DNA of 38,661 nt from contig CAKSPH010000026.1 in NCBI GenBank assembly GCA_934481355.1, positions 1 through 38,661 of the forward strand. Direction: 5' to 3'. The stretch comes from an uncultured Oscillospiraceae bacterium. Its GTDB lineage: Bacteria; Bacillota; Clostridia; Oscillospirales; Ruminococcaceae. The notes beneath the pieces were generated by a model. The model made no database searches. It was not told the DNA's origin and worked only from the letters and a program-made list of their open reading frames with translations. A program made the position numbers and the translations under genes. Positions 16,851 through 24,636 of the stretch are shown here, piece by piece; position 1 is the first letter of the stretch; the number at the start of each line of letters is the position of its first letter.

Positions 16851-16946
16851 AAGTCTGCCCTCCTGAAATAGCGTTTTTATATATTATTTCAGCACGGGAC
16901 AGAATTATGCAGAAAATTTCCAGTCCGAGTACAGCCGTACTATTTT

Positions 16947-16975
16947 ATTATAGCACAATCCGGCGTTAAAATCAA
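16947..16975 (-). promoter_or_regulatory. Sigma-A promoter of the tepA operon
   Basis: Minus strand: TTGATT (16975-16970), 17-base spacer, extended -10 TGC-TATAAT (16952-16947). The leader is about 90 bases and includes an AGTAC-GGCT-GTACT inverted repeat right after the start point (16941-16928). No other promoter is evident before ygiQ, so it probably drives all six genes. Confidence 0.8.
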
Positions 16976-17002
16976 ATGTTTTTTGGCTCATTTTATGTCG
17001 TG

Positions 17003-17033
17003 GAATAAATTTTCGTACAACTTATCATACGAC
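17003..17033 (+). promoter_or_regulatory. Possible sigma-E promoter of the sipL-spoIVA pair
   Basis: CATACGAC (17026-17033) resembles the sigma-E -10 box CATACAAT, with GAATA (17003-17007) upstream as a weak -35 candidate. A second choice is CATATACT (17046-17053) with TCATACG 14 bases before it. Neither is perfect; the position before two mother-cell genes is the main support. Confidence 0.35.
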
Positions 17034-17096
17034 CTTATGAACAAGCATATACTGCTGTTGAAAAGCAATATCAATACACCCGTGAAGGAGGAAACA

Positions 17097-18641
17097 ATGG
17101 AAGAATTAAACAGAAAAACCGAAGCGGTGTTCATGAACGAAACGCTGTTTGACGGTCAGACTGAACAGGGCGTTGAGCTGGACTATGTTCTGCCTGACTA
17201 TTACCCGGAGATATTCCGGATACTCAAGTGCTGCCTTACGCCGAGGATAACTTCCTCGGCTGTATCCGGAAACAGGCTCATGCTTGATGGAGTTGTGCTG
17301 ATAAAAGTACTCTATTTAGAGGAAAACAGCACTGCGCTCCACTGCGTGGAGCAGAGGTACACATGGTCCAGAACAGTGGATATCGCCGGAAAATCCGAGG
17401 GACTTTGCGGATCACCTGTTGTAACCGTCATTCCAAGGGTAGATTACTGCAATTGCCGTGCCGTCAGCAGCCGCAGGATAGACGTCCGCGGAGCGGTAAG
17501 CTGTCGGGTTACTGTCACCTGCCCTTCGCAGTTCAGGCTTCCGGAGATTCCCGATGGGATTCAGGTGTTGTGCAGGGATATCACTGTCAGCCCGGAGCCC
17601 ATATACTCCGAGCGGCAGATCTCTGTACGCGAGGAGATAGAAACGGGCGCTTCCGGAATCGAGTACATAGTGAGCTGCGATGCTTCCCCGAAGCTTAACG
17701 ATGTTCGCGTTATAGCTAATAAGGCGGTCATTAAGGGTACGGTCACCGTCAGCGCGCTTTATGGGCTTCATACGGATGACCACCCGGGCTGTGATGACCT
17801 GGAAAAGATGACAGCGGATATTCCGATAAGCCAGATAATAGATATGCCGGGCCTCTCTGACAAACACACCTGCCAGCCGGAAATCACCGTGATGAACTGC
17901 GAGCTTCAGCCAAAAGCGGACAGCGGCATAATTTCCTGTGAAATACTTCTGAACTGCCGCTGCACGGCTTCAACTGAAAGCACCGTTGCTATTCCCTGCG
18001 ACCTTTACTCCACTGAATACGAGTGCGAGTACTCCACGGCTCAGATAAAGCTGCCAGTAAACAGGCGCGCAGTTTCAGGGCAGATTTCTGTCAGGTCCTC
18101 AATGACAAGCGACAGCGGTGAGATTTCCTCCGTATGGGATTGCCGCAGCACTGTGAACAGCCTTATGTGTCGTCCCGAACCAGGGAACGGGCTTCTTGTA
18201 TCGGGTCAGCTTTGTTTTCAGGCGATAGGCAGAGCTACCGGTAATATTCCTTTCTTCTCTGAAAAGCAGGAAGCTTTCGAACAGGTAATTCCGGCGCAGA
18301 ATATAACTCAGGATACAGTTTCAGACTGCCGCGCCTGCGTGACGGACACCGGATTTTCCATCAGACAGGACGGCGGGATCGACGCAACTGCGCAGCTTGA
18401 GATAAGCGGAAGCATTTCCGAAAATCAGCAGATCACTGCGGTCAGCAGCGCCTCCGTCCGGGAGGATAAGCCGAAAGAACGATCCGATGAATTTGCGCTG
18501 CGTATATGCTATACCTCCGGCGAAAGCTGCTGGGATATTGCCAAGCGCTGCAATACCACCGTTGAAGCTATAATGAACGAAAACAACATAGATGACCGCG
18601 AGGCGGAGATTTCCGGAATGGTCATCATTCCCATTGTTTAA
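17097..18641 (+). CDS. SPOCS (DUF3794)/LysM spore morphogenesis protein, SipL/SpoVID-like
   Basis: A 514-residue protein with two or more DUF3794/SPOCS modules (about 35-150, 165-290 and 300-440) and a C-terminal LysM domain (about 465-514: YTSGESCWDIAKRCNTTVEAIMNENNI). This is the architecture of SipL of Clostridioides difficile, the functional counterpart of SpoVID, whose LysM domain binds SpoIVA and fixes the coat to the forespore. Here spoIVA follows after 11 bases, supporting the assignment. The start is ATG 17097 with AAGGAGG eight bases before; the longer reading from 16983 overlaps the divergent promoter region and lacks a ribosome binding site. The SipL name is a functional inference. 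Confidence 0.8.
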   Translation: MEELNRKTEAVFMNETLFDGQTEQGVELDYVLPDYYPEIFRILKCCLTPRITSSAVSGNRLMLDGVVLIKVLYLEENSTALHCVEQRYTWSRTVDIAGKSEGLCGSPVVTVIPRVDYCNCRAVSSRRIDVRGAVSCRVTVTCPSQFRLPEIPDGIQVLCRDITVSPEPIYSERQISVREEIETGASGIEYIVSCDASPKLNDVRVIANKAVIKGTVTVSALYGLHTDDHPGCDDLEKMTADIPISQIIDMPGLSDKHTCQPEITVMNCELQPKADSGIISCEILLNCRCTASTESTVAIPCDLYSTEYECEYSTAQIKLPVNRRAVSGQISVRSSMTSDSGEISSVWDCRSTVNSLMCRPEPGNGLLVSGQLCFQAIGRATGNIPFFSEKQEAFEQVIPAQNITQDTVSDCRACVTDTGFSIRQDGGIDATAQLEISGSISENQQITAVSSASVREDKPKERSDEFALRICYTSGESCWDIAKRCNTTVEAIMNENNIDDREAEISGMVIIPIV

Positions 18642-18652
18642 GGAGCGTGAAT

Positions 18653-20128
18653 ATGAACAATTCTATATACTCAGACATAGCCAGACGTACGGACGGGAAC
18701 ATATATCTCGGAATTGTCGGACCCGTACGCTCCGGTAAGTCAACATTCATCACAAGGCTGATGAATACGCTTGTTATCCCGAATATAACGGACGACTTCC
18801 AGCGCGGGCGCGCAAACGACGAACTCCCGCAGTCCTCCGCAGGAAAGACAATAATGACCACCGAGCCGAAATTCGTGCCGGAAAAGGCTGTCAGCATAGT
18901 CCTTGATGATGGCGTGAAGATGAACGTAAGGCTCATCGACTGCGTAGGCTATATCGTACCAAGCGCCATAGGCTACATTGAAAACGAAGCCCCGCGAATG
19001 GTAATGACTCCGTGGTTTGATGAGGAAATTCCTTTCAACATGGCGGCTGAAGTCGGCACCCGGAAGGTAATTACGGAGCACTCCACGATAGGCATTGTCG
19101 TGACAACCGACGGAAGCATCACAGACATTCCGCGCGAGGAATACCAGGCGGCTGAGGAACGCATAATCACTGAGCTGAACGAGATAAACAAGCCGTTCGT
19201 AGTTCTGCTGAACTGCCAGAATCCCGACTCTGCCGAGAGCCGGCGTTTAGCCGCTGACATGGAGGAAAAATATTCAGCACCAGTCATGGCGGTGAACTGT
19301 CTTGACATAACAGAAGATCAGATAAAGGAGCTTCTCGGAAAAGTCCTGCTCCAGTTCCCGATTAGCGAAATCAGGGTCAGGATGCCGCGATGGGTGAACT
19401 CCCTTGAAAAAAACCACTGGTTACGCACCGAGCTTCTTGACAGTATACGCAATGCCGCCTCAGGGGTCAGGGGAATCAGCGATATAAAGACCTGCGCGGA
19501 GAAAATCTCCGATTGTGAGTATGTAACCAGCGTTATTCCAGAGGACATAGATCTTGGCACCGGCTCCGGAGTTATCGACATCACGCTCAACAATGAGCTT
19601 TTCTATAAGATACTCGGCGAGGCTACCGGGCTGGAGCTCCACTGCGAGAGCGACCTCATGCCATGCATGATAGAGCTTGCGCAGATAAAGAGTAAGTACG
19701 AGCGCGTCCGCGGGGCTCTTGAAGAAGTCGAAGCGACCGGCTATGGGATCGTACTCCCGACAATGGACGAACTCAAACTGGAAGAGCCGAAGATAGTTAA
19801 GCAGGGCGGAAAATACGGTGTAAGACTGCGAGCCAGCGCTCCTTCGATTCATATGATGTCCGCGAATATCACCACGGAAATAAACCCGATAGTCGGCAGC
19901 GAGAAGCAGTCAGAAGAGCTTATAGCTTATCTCCTGACTGATTTCGAGGAAAACCCGAAGAAAATATGGGAAAGCAATATTTTCGGAAAATCGCTTCACG
20001 AACTGGTGAACGAAGGACTCCACAACAAGCTTTACCGTATGCCGACTGACGCACGCATGAAGCTCCAGGAAACTATCCAGCGGATAATCAACGAAGGATG
20101 CGGCGGTCTGATCTGCATAATACTTTGA
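18653..20128 (+). CDS. spoIVA: Stage IV sporulation protein A, coat morphogenetic ATPase
   Basis: A 491-residue cytoskeletal ATPase, nearly identical in length to Bacillus SpoIVA (492). It polymerises irreversibly on the forespore surface by ATP hydrolysis and forms the coat basement layer. Visible features: Walker A GPVRSGKST (23-31), the switch-like DCVGYIVPSA segment and the strongly conserved NEAPRMVMTPWFDEEIPF region; the C-terminus ends in GCGGLICIIL. ATG 18653 is seven bases after AGGAG; an in-frame GTG at 18647 is too close to that site. It is expressed with the SipL-like gene. Its 3' region carries a palindromic repeat element (20134-20292) before the terminator. Confidence 0.97.
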   Translation: MNNSIYSDIARRTDGNIYLGIVGPVRSGKSTFITRLMNTLVIPNITDDFQRGRANDELPQSSAGKTIMTTEPKFVPEKAVSIVLDDGVKMNVRLIDCVGYIVPSAIGYIENEAPRMVMTPWFDEEIPFNMAAEVGTRKVITEHSTIGIVVTTDGSITDIPREEYQAAEERIITELNEINKPFVVLLNCQNPDSAESRRLAADMEEKYSAPVMAVNCLDITEDQIKELLGKVLLQFPISEIRVRMPRWVNSLEKNHWLRTELLDSIRNAASGVRGISDIKTCAEKISDCEYVTSVIPEDIDLGTGSGVIDITLNNELFYKILGEATGLELHCESDLMPCMIELAQIKSKYERVRGALEEVEATGYGIVLPTMDELKLEEPKIVKQGGKYGVRLRASAPSIHMMSANITTEINPIVGSEKQSEELIAYLLTDFEENPKKIWESNIFGKSLHELVNEGLHNKLYRMPTDARMKLQETIQRIINEGCGGLICIIL

Positions 20129-20133
20129 CATAA

Positions 20134-20292
20134 GGTCACCTCTAAAAACCTCATGTGAGCGAAAATGTGCAGTGCGCACCATCTTCGTCGTCAAACCTCC
20201 TTGAAAGGCATACAGCCTTACTGTGTCGGTTTTCCTAGAATCTGGCACACCCTGCACATTTTTGCTTTTCACACCGGTTTTTAGAGGTTCCC
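20134..20292. repeat. MITE-like imperfect palindrome, copy 1
   Basis: A 159-base element bounded by inverted repeats: GGTCACCTCTAAAAACC (20134-20150) and, on the other strand, GGGAACCTCTAAAAACC (20292-20276), 15 of 17 matching. Similarity continues inward on both arms through GAAAATGTGCAG (left, 20161-20172) and AAAAATGTGCAG (right, other strand), so each arm is about 50 bases. ATAA flanks both ends (20130-20133 and 20293-20296) and could be a target duplication. The centre contains a small AAGGC-ATACA-GCCTT hairpin. No gene is seen inside. A related copy lies at 35238-35360. It is transcribed as part of the spoIVA 3' region. Confidence 0.75.
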
Positions 20293-20300
20293 ATAAGAAA

Positions 20301-20332
20301 ATCTCCCCCGCTGCTGCGAGGGAGATCTTTTT
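20301..20332. terminator. Convergent terminator between spoIVA and the SASP gene
   Basis: ATCTCCC (20301-20307) pairs with GGGAGAT (20320-20326), followed by TTTTT on the plus strand (20328-20332) and by TTTTC on the minus strand. Confidence 0.8.
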
Positions 20333-20343
20333 ATCCGGTATAA

Positions 20344-20532
20344 TTACTGAGCAGAGTTCTGCTGGGTGTAGCTGGCGATCATGTTTTTTACCATCTGACC
20401 GCCGATGGAACCAGCCTGTCTTGCAGTGAGGTCGCCGTTGTAGCCATTGGAGTTAAGCTGTACGCCTACCTCGTTTGCTGCCTGCATCTTCATGTTGCTG
20501 AGTGCGCTCTTGGTCTGCTTATTGGATGCCAT
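20344..20532 (-). CDS. Alpha/beta-type small acid-soluble spore protein
   Basis: A 62-residue SASP that coats forespore DNA, shifts it towards an A-like form and protects it from UV and chemicals. The two family motifs are present: AANEVGVQLN (with the Glu used by the Gpr germination protease) and the C-terminal GDLTARQAGSIGGQMVKNMI. The start is ATG 20532, with AAAGGAGA eight bases upstream; the longer upstream reading crosses the ribosome binding site and is not real. SASPs are normally sigma-G genes; no convincing sigma-G promoter was found, but a nine-pair hairpin lies in the leader (20576-20607). Confidence 0.95.
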   Translation of the reverse strand: MASNKQTKSALSNMKMQAANEVGVQLNSNGYNGDLTARQAGSIGGQMVKNMIASYTQQNSAQ

Positions 20533-20575
20533 AATAATAATCTCCTTTAATAAAAAAGTTATAGAGTACCGCAGC

Positions 20576-20607
20576 TTCCGCTCCGATTCTCGTTTACAGG
20601 AGCGGAA
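20576..20607 (-). other. Hairpin in the SASP upstream region
   Basis: TTCCGCTCC (20576-20584) is the complement of GGAGCGGAA (20599-20607), with a 14-base loop. On the minus strand it lies 44-75 bases before the SASP start. It is not followed by a T run in either direction, so it is unlikely to be a simple terminator for perR. The 20608-20690 stretch between it and perR is AT-rich with no gene seen. Confidence 0.5.
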
Positions 20608-20690
20608 CACTTTTGCTTCGCCCTTGTGGTAATATTATTTTCAGCTGAGCATTTTTTATTAAAGGAAATTGTTTCACAAAACTTATGTAA

Positions 20691-21086
20691 TTAATGCTCG
20701 GAGGTTTGTTCTTCTTTTGAACACTCTGAGCATATCCCTTTCAGGTTCAGCGTAACGCGGGTTATCTGATGCCCGGATTGCGCCCTGACCAATGCCGGAA
20801 TATCATCCAGACAATTAAGTTCCACATCAAAAACCCGGCGGCATTTTTCGCAGATCATGTGGTAATGGCGGTCCGTTCTGCCGTCGAATCTGTCGCTTCC
20901 GTCGGCTATCGGTATTTTCAGAAGCATTCCCGCTTCGCTAAGCTGATTCAGGTTTCTGTACACAGTCCCCAGACTAAGGTTAGGATTATCGCTTTTCAAC
21001 GAGCGGTAAACTTCCTCGGCAGTTGGGTGTGTTGGATATTTCATTACCTGTTCGTATATTATTTCTCTCTGTCTGGAAAAATTCAT
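20691..21086 (-). CDS. perR: Peroxide-responsive repressor PerR (Fur family)
   Basis: A 131-residue Fur-family repressor. The winged-helix domain (about 1-72) precedes a dimer domain with a structural zinc site, C79/C82 and C119/C122. Likely regulatory metal ligands are H20, D68, H74, H76 and D87; the Asp at 87 (where Fur has Glu) and the RFDGRTDRHYH segment point to PerR, which senses peroxide by oxidation of these histidines. ATG 21086 has CGGGGG four bases upstream. Its promoter overlaps a near-consensus PerR box, so it probably represses itself. PerR versus Fur is judged from residues only. Confidence 0.85.
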   Translation of the reverse strand: MNFSRQREIIYEQVMKYPTHPTAEEVYRSLKSDNPNLSLGTVYRNLNQLSEAGMLLKIPIADGSDRFDGRTDRHYHMICEKCRRVFDVELNCLDDIPALVRAQSGHQITRVTLNLKGICSECSKEEQTSEH

Positions 21087-21120
21087 AATGCCCCCGGTTC
21101 AACATACAAATCAATAATTG

Positions 21121-21135
21121 TTACTATTATTATAA
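21121..21135. promoter_or_regulatory. PerR box overlapping the perR promoter
   Basis: Minus strand TTATAATAATAGTAA matches the Bacillus PerR consensus TTATAATNATTATAA at 12 of 14 defined positions, with a perfect first half. It covers the -10 box of the perR promoter. Confidence 0.6.
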
Positions 21136-21157
21136 CATATAGAACAAGGATTGTCAA
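21129..21157 (-). promoter_or_regulatory. Consensus sigma-A promoter of perR
   Basis: Minus strand: TTGACA (21157-21152), 17-base spacer, TATAAT (21134-21129), an exact match to both consensus boxes and to the ideal spacing. Such a strong promoter fits control by a repressor. Confidence 0.9.
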
Positions 21158-21182
21158 TAGGTCAGAACAAAAATGTCTTAAA

Positions 21183-21212
21183 ATGGAAAGCTCCCGCAGA
21201 GTGGCGGGAGCT
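21183..21212 (-). terminator. Terminator after carB
   Basis: On the minus strand AGCTCCCGC (21212-21204) pairs with GCGGGAGCT (21197-21189), followed by TTCCATTTT. The T tract is interrupted, so strength is uncertain. Confidence 0.65.
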
Positions 21213-21218
21213 ATGCAA

Positions 21219-24200
21219 TTATTCAATATCTGCGTGGTGAGCCTGAAGCGACTTAACACCGAAGTGCTTGTTCTGTTTAATTGCCTTGATACCCTCGGCG
21301 CTTGCCTTAGCGGCAGCCATTGTGGTAATATAAGGAATGCGGTGCTTGATGGCGGCTTTTCTGATGTAGCTGTCGTCGGTAACGCTGTCCTTTCCGGCAG
21401 GAGTATTAATGATAAGCTGTATTTCGCCGTTTGCAATCTGGTCGGCAATATTGGGTCTGCCCTCGTACATCTTGAATATACGCTCAGCGGGGATTCCGGC
21501 TTCCTTTATCATTTCGTAGCTCTTGCCAGTTGCGATTATCTTGAATCCAAGGTCGTTGAACGCCTTTGCAACTTCAACGAGTTCCGGCTTGTCACGGTCG
21601 CATACGCTGAGGAGTACGGTTCCCTCCTGCGGGAGCTTGGTGCGGGTCGCTTCCTGAGCCTTGTAGTATGCCTCGCCAAAGGACGGAGAAATTCCGAGAA
21701 CCTCGCCGGTGGAACGCATTTCCGGGCCGAGAACCGGGTCTACCTCCGGGAACATATTGAACGGGAATACGGCTTCCTTTACGCCGTAGTGGTTTATCTT
21801 GTGGTCGCGGAGCTCCGGAACGGGGCTGGGCTTCCCTGTCAGGGAGGAAGTGATTATCTGTGTAGCGATCTGCACCATATTGATGCTGCAAACCTTTGAT
21901 ACCAGCGGAACTGTTCTGGAAGCACGCGGGTTAGCCTCGAGAACATATACAGTGTCGTCCTCGATGGCGTACTGCATATTCATCAGACCGCATACGTTCA
22001 TCTCAACTGCGATCTTCTTTGTGTAGTCTTTGATGGTCGCAACCTGCTTTTCAGTAAGGTTCTTGCTGGGAAGTATGCAGGCGGAGTCGCCTGAGTGAAC
22101 GCCCGCCAGCTCAATGTGCTCCATAACGGCGGGAACGAAGCAGTTCTTTCCATCGGAGATCGCGTCTGCCTCGCACTCTGTTGCATGGTGCAGGAAGCGG
22201 TCGATAAGTATAGGTCTGTCGGGAGTTACGCCAACCGCCGCAGCCATATATACCTTCATCATCTCATCATCGTGGACGATCTCCATACCTCTGCCGCCCA
22301 GAACGTAAGACGGACGAACCATTACCGGATATCCGATACGGTTAGCAATTTCAAGAGCCTCGTCAACATTAACAGCCATTCCGGACTCAGGCATGGGAAT
22401 GCCGAGCTTCTCCATCATTGCGCGGAAATGATCCCTGTCCTCTGCGAGGTCGATGGTCTCAGGGCTGGTGCCGAGAATATTCACGCCGTTCTTCTTCAGG
22501 TCGCCTGCAAGGTTGAGCGGGGTCTGACCGCCGAACTGAGCGATAACGCCTACCGGCTTCTCCTTCTCGTGAATGCTGAGAACGTCCTCAAGGGTAAGCG
22601 GTTCGAAATACAGCTTGTCTGAGGTGTCATAGTCAGTGGAAACTGTTTCAGGGTTGCAGTTTACGATAATGGACTCAAATCCGAGCTTTTTCAGTGCAAG
22701 AGCCGCATGAACGCAGCAGTAGTCGAACTCGATACCCTGACCGATTCTGTTCGGTCCGCCGCCGAGGATCATTATCTTCGGCTTGTCGGAAACAGGGCTT
22801 GTATCCTTGTCCAGATGATATGTGGAGTAATAATAAGCCGCGTTCTCCGTACCGCTTACATGGATTCCCTCCCATGCCTCGCGGATACCATAGCTCTCGC
22901 GGGTCTTGCGTACTTCCTCTTCGGTGACGCCGAGAATCTGGCTGAGATATCTGTCGGAGAAACCGTCCAGCTTTGCCTGACGGAGTGCCGGCTCTGCGGG
23001 AACTGCGCCCTTGTTCGCAATGAGCGCGTTCTCCTCGTCCACAAGCTCCTTCATCTGCTGCAGGAACCAGTGCTTTATCTTTGTAAGGTTGTAGATTTCG
23101 TCGATTGTAGCGCCCTTGCGCAGTGCCTCGTAAATGATGAACTGGCGCTCACTGGTCGGGAATCTGAGCTTGGCAAGCAGGTCGTCCTTTGACAGCTTGT
23201 TGAAGTCCTTTGCAAAGCCAAGGCCATATCTTCCGGTTTCAAGGGAGCGTATAGCTTTCTGGAATGCTTCCTTATAGGTCTTGCCGATGGACATCACTTC
23301 GCCGACCGCCTTCATCTGCGTGCCGAGCTTGTCCTCAGCGCCCTTGAACTTCTCGAATGCCCAGCGCGCGAACTTGATAACAACATAGTCGCCGCCCGGA
23401 ACATACTTGTCAAGAGTACCGTACTTTCCGCAGGGGATCTCATCGAGGGTCAGACCGCAGGCGAGCATTGCGGAAACAAGCGCTATCGGGAATCCGGTAG
23501 CTTTGGAAGCAAGGGCGGAAGAACGGGAAGTTCTCGGATTGATCTCAATAACAACGATACGTCCGGAAACCGGGTCGTGCGCGAACTGGCAGTTGCAGCC
23601 GCCGATAACCTCTATTGCCTTTACTATCTTATAGGAATATTCCTGAAGCTTCTTCTGAACGTCCTCGCTGATCGTAAGCATGGGCGCAGAGCAGAATGAA
23701 TCGCCTGTATGCACGCCGATGGGGTCGATGTTCTCAATGAAGCATACGGTGATAACATTGTCGTTGGCGTCGCGAACGACTTCGAGCTCCAGTTCCTCCC
23801 AGCCGCTTATGCACTCTTCAACGAGAACCTGTCCGACAAGGCTGGCCTGAAGTCCGCGGGCACATACCACCTTCAGCTCGTCAACGTTATAAACCATGCC
23901 GCCGCCTGCGCCGCCCATGGTATAAGCAGGGCGAAGAACAACGGGATACTTGAGCTGCTCAGCGATTTTAACAGCCTCGTCAACGGAATATGCTACCTCG
24001 CTTTTAGGCATTTCAATACCAAGTTTCTGCATGGTGTGCTTGAACTCGATTCTGTCCTCGCCGCGCTCGATAGCGTCAACCTGCACGCCGATAACCTTTA
24101 CGTTGTACTTCTCAAGTACGCCTGCTTCGCTCAGTTCAGAACACAGGTTCAGACCTGACTGTCCGCCGAGATTCGGAAGGAGTGCGTCGGGTCGCTCCTT

Positions 24201-24437
24201 TTCGATGATCTGCGTCAGACGGTCAACGTTCAGCGGCTCAATGTAGGTGATGTCAGCCACATCAGGGTCGGTCATGATGGTGGCGGGGTTAGAGTTTACG
24301 AGAACTATCTCATATCCAAGCTTGCGGAGCGCCTTGCATGCCTGCGTTCCCGAATAGTCGAACTCGCACGCCTGTCCTATAATTATAGGACCGGAACCGA
24401 TTATGAGTATCTTGTTGATATCCTGCTTCTTTGGCAT
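21219..24437 (-). CDS. carB: Carbamoyl-phosphate synthase large subunit
   Basis: A full-length 1072-residue enzyme making carbamoyl phosphate from bicarbonate, ammonia (supplied by the small subunit) and two ATP, for pyrimidine and arginine synthesis. Two homologous synthetase halves are visible: IGSGPIIIGQACEFDYSG (about 14-31) and LGGGPNRIGQGIEFDYCC (about 555-572), each followed by an ATP-grasp domain (RPAYTMGGAGGG; RPSYVLGGRGME), and a C-terminal MGS-like allosteric domain from about 930 (VLLSVCDRDKPELVEVAKAF). ATG 24437 has AAGGGAG seven bases upstream and a good promoter. The partner carA is not adjacent on either side. Confidence 0.97.
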   Translation of the reverse strand: MPKKQDINKILIIGSGPIIIGQACEFDYSGTQACKALRKLGYEIVLVNSNPATIMTDPDVADITYIEPLNVDRLTQIIEKERPDALLPNLGGQSGLNLCSELSEAGVLEKYNVKVIGVQVDAIERGEDRIEFKHTMQKLGIEMPKSEVAYSVDEAVKIAEQLKYPVVLRPAYTMGGAGGGMVYNVDELKVVCARGLQASLVGQVLVEECISGWEELELEVVRDANDNVITVCFIENIDPIGVHTGDSFCSAPMLTISEDVQKKLQEYSYKIVKAIEVIGGCNCQFAHDPVSGRIVVIEINPRTSRSSALASKATGFPIALVSAMLACGLTLDEIPCGKYGTLDKYVPGGDYVVIKFARWAFEKFKGAEDKLGTQMKAVGEVMSIGKTYKEAFQKAIRSLETGRYGLGFAKDFNKLSKDDLLAKLRFPTSERQFIIYEALRKGATIDEIYNLTKIKHWFLQQMKELVDEENALIANKGAVPAEPALRQAKLDGFSDRYLSQILGVTEEEVRKTRESYGIREAWEGIHVSGTENAAYYYSTYHLDKDTSPVSDKPKIMILGGGPNRIGQGIEFDYCCVHAALALKKLGFESIIVNCNPETVSTDYDTSDKLYFEPLTLEDVLSIHEKEKPVGVIAQFGGQTPLNLAGDLKKNGVNILGTSPETIDLAEDRDHFRAMMEKLGIPMPESGMAVNVDEALEIANRIGYPVMVRPSYVLGGRGMEIVHDDEMMKVYMAAAVGVTPDRPILIDRFLHHATECEADAISDGKNCFVPAVMEHIELAGVHSGDSACILPSKNLTEKQVATIKDYTKKIAVEMNVCGLMNMQYAIEDDTVYVLEANPRASRTVPLVSKVCSINMVQIATQIITSSLTGKPSPVPELRDHKINHYGVKEAVFPFNMFPEVDPVLGPEMRSTGEVLGISPSFGEAYYKAQEATRTKLPQEGTVLLSVCDRDKPELVEVAKAFNDLGFKIIATGKSYEMIKEAGIPAERIFKMYEGRPNIADQIANGEIQLIINTPAGKDSVTDDSYIRKAAIKHRIPYITTMAAAKASAEGIKAIKQNKHFGVKSLQAHHADIE

Positions 24438-24494
24438 TTTTTTACTCCCTTATCCGTTTTCTTTTCTGTATGTGTTACAGATTTTATCTACTAT

Positions 24495-24523
24495 ATCATA
24501 TCACAAAAGCCGTCGGATTTCAA
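24495..24523 (-). promoter_or_regulatory. Sigma-A promoter of carB
   Basis: Minus strand: TTGAAA (24523-24518), 17-base spacer, extended -10 TGA-TATGAT (24500-24495). The leader is about 50 bases; no attenuator, PyrR site or T-box was recognised in it. Confidence 0.7.
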
Positions 24524-24572
24524 TATAATTTTATATTTTTTTATTCTTTGTGCCGATTTTGTTTCTGCGTAG

Positions 24573-24601
24573 TTGATTTTTAAATTACATCGTGCTATAA
24601 T
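24573..24601 (+). promoter_or_regulatory. Sigma-A promoter of the CBM2-GH5 gene
   Basis: TTGATT (24573-24578), 17-base spacer, extended -10 TGC-TATAAT (24596-24601). The predicted leader is only about 30 bases, ending in AAGGAA before the start codon. Confidence 0.75.
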
Positions 24602-24636
24602 TATATCATCGAATTTTGCCCGGAAAGGAAATTATT

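Noticed and set aside
16983..17096. N-terminal extension of the SipL-like protein
   Set aside because: It runs through the intergenic promoter region; the strong AAGGAGG before ATG 17097 decides the start.
20769..21899. A 376-codon plus-strand open frame spanning perR, its promoter and the carB 3' end
   Set aside because: It crosses two well-supported genes and a promoter on the other strand and shows no recognisable domain.
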